From Candidatus Naiadarchaeum limnaeum (GTDB lineage Archaea > Undinarchaeota > Undinarchaeia > Undinarchaeales > Naiadarchaeaceae), in contig DVAB01000048.1 of the NCBI GenBank assembly GCA_014189685.1, forward strand, positions 1-5,559: 5,559 nt of DNA. Reading direction: 5' to 3'. The translations under genes were made by a program, and so were the position numbers. Positions 5,331 through 5,559 of this stretch are shown here, in pieces. Under the pieces are notes generated by a model that was given only the letters and a program-made list of their open reading frames with translations, did not search any database and was not told the DNA's origin. Each line of letters begins with the position of its first letter. Positions within the stretch are counted from its first letter, which is position 1.

Positions 5331-5371
5331 CTACAAAACAATTATATAGCTTATTTTTTGAGGAGTGAAAA

Positions 5372-5376
5372 GGTGA
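5372..5376 (+). promoter_or_regulatory. Ribosome binding site GGTGA
   Basis: GGTGA lies 5 bases before the ATG at 5381 and is complementary to the usual 16S anti-Shine-Dalgarno sequence. A weaker GAGGAG lies at 5360-5365. This is the clearest Shine-Dalgarno site in the window; secG and the 38-residue gene look leaderless instead. Confidence 0.6.
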
Positions 5377-5380
5377 AAAA

Positions 5381-5559
5381 ATGTCAGGAATGGTTATTGG
5401 TGAGCAACTAAATAAAATAACAGCGGAACGCAAAGCGCTAGCCAGACAAATGACTATAGCGAATAATGTTGAAATAACTAATGTTACATCAAAAGAGTTT
5501 GTAGTTGGCGGGGATAAAAAACCAGGTTTAAGCTTTGATTTTCAGTTCATAACAAAATA
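5381..5559 (+). CDS. Conserved-looking hypothetical protein, 3'-truncated by the window
   Basis: The first 59 residues of an open reading frame that runs off the window. It begins with a short charged helix (IGEQLNKITAERKALARQM, about residues 6-24). A run of beta-strand-like segments follows (VEITNVTSKEFVV, GLSFDFQFITK). A helix with an AER motif followed by NNVEI and a FDFQF strand resembles an uncharacterised family of small archaeal proteins, but this is memory of a pattern, not an identification, and I assign no function. The ATG at 5381 is supported by the GGTGA site 5 bases upstream and an in-frame TGA at 5366-5368. The alternative start Met4 (5390) is less well placed. A TATA-like ATTATATAG (5341-5349) lies 25 to 30 bases upstream of the likely transcript start. 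Confidence 0.7.
   Translation, partial: MSGMVIGEQLNKITAERKALARQMTIANNVEITNVTSKEFVVGGDKKPGLSFDFQFITK

Noticed and set aside
5193-5411. ORFs on both strands crossing tRNA-Arg (5193-5411 + and 5242-5433 -).
   Set aside because: They overlap two tRNA genes and have no recognisable protein features; the gene starting at 5381 in another frame has a proper ribosome binding site.

Overview
The window looks like part of an archaeal genome, probably a small-genomed DPANN-type lineage. I infer this from the genes and from a fast-evolving 23S rRNA; the sequence alone does not fix the phylum. Archaeal marks are an archaeal/eukaryal-type large-subunit rRNA (G at the position equivalent to E. coli 2058), an archaeal RNase P RNA, Sec61-beta/SecG, aIF2-beta next to a DUF424 protein, leaderless TATA-type promoters, and tRNA genes without an encoded CCA. 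Protein genes are AT-rich and tightly packed, with overlaps or gaps of a few bases.

Layout. (1) Bases 1 to about 3005 are the 23S rRNA gene on the + strand, lacking roughly its first 130 bases. It is split at the E. coli U1931 equivalent by a compact, ORF-less group I intron of 283 nt (1791-2073) whose P1 and P3 to P9 helices can be drawn base by base. (2) No 5S gene follows within the window. After a short AT-rich spacer with a TATA box comes the RNase P RNA gene (about 3114-3402). (3) A 20-bp sequence, present twice and placed exactly 34 nt before two start codons, acts as the likely promoter of a 38-residue single-span membrane protein (not recognised) and of secG. (4) secG, the aIF2-beta gene and the DUF424 gene form a compact + strand operon linking protein export and translation initiation. 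(5) On the - strand a tRNA-Gln(CUG) gene lies 5 nt upstream of a PAP2-family phosphatase gene, followed 6 nt later by a tiny zinc-ribbon gene that ends tail to tail with the DUF424 gene, both stops lying in one TTAA. (6) A tRNA-Arg(GCG) gene diverges from tRNA-Gln with interleaved TATA boxes. It is followed by the 5' part of an unidentified gene that runs off the end of the window.

The strongest observations are the archaeal group I intron, the 23S rRNA carrying base changes at positions that are almost invariant across life (equivalents of A1067, A1916, A2503 and G2661) alongside compensated helix changes, and the duplicated leaderless promoter shared by secG and an unknown membrane micropeptide. 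Most of the content is housekeeping and I see no defence or secretion cassette.
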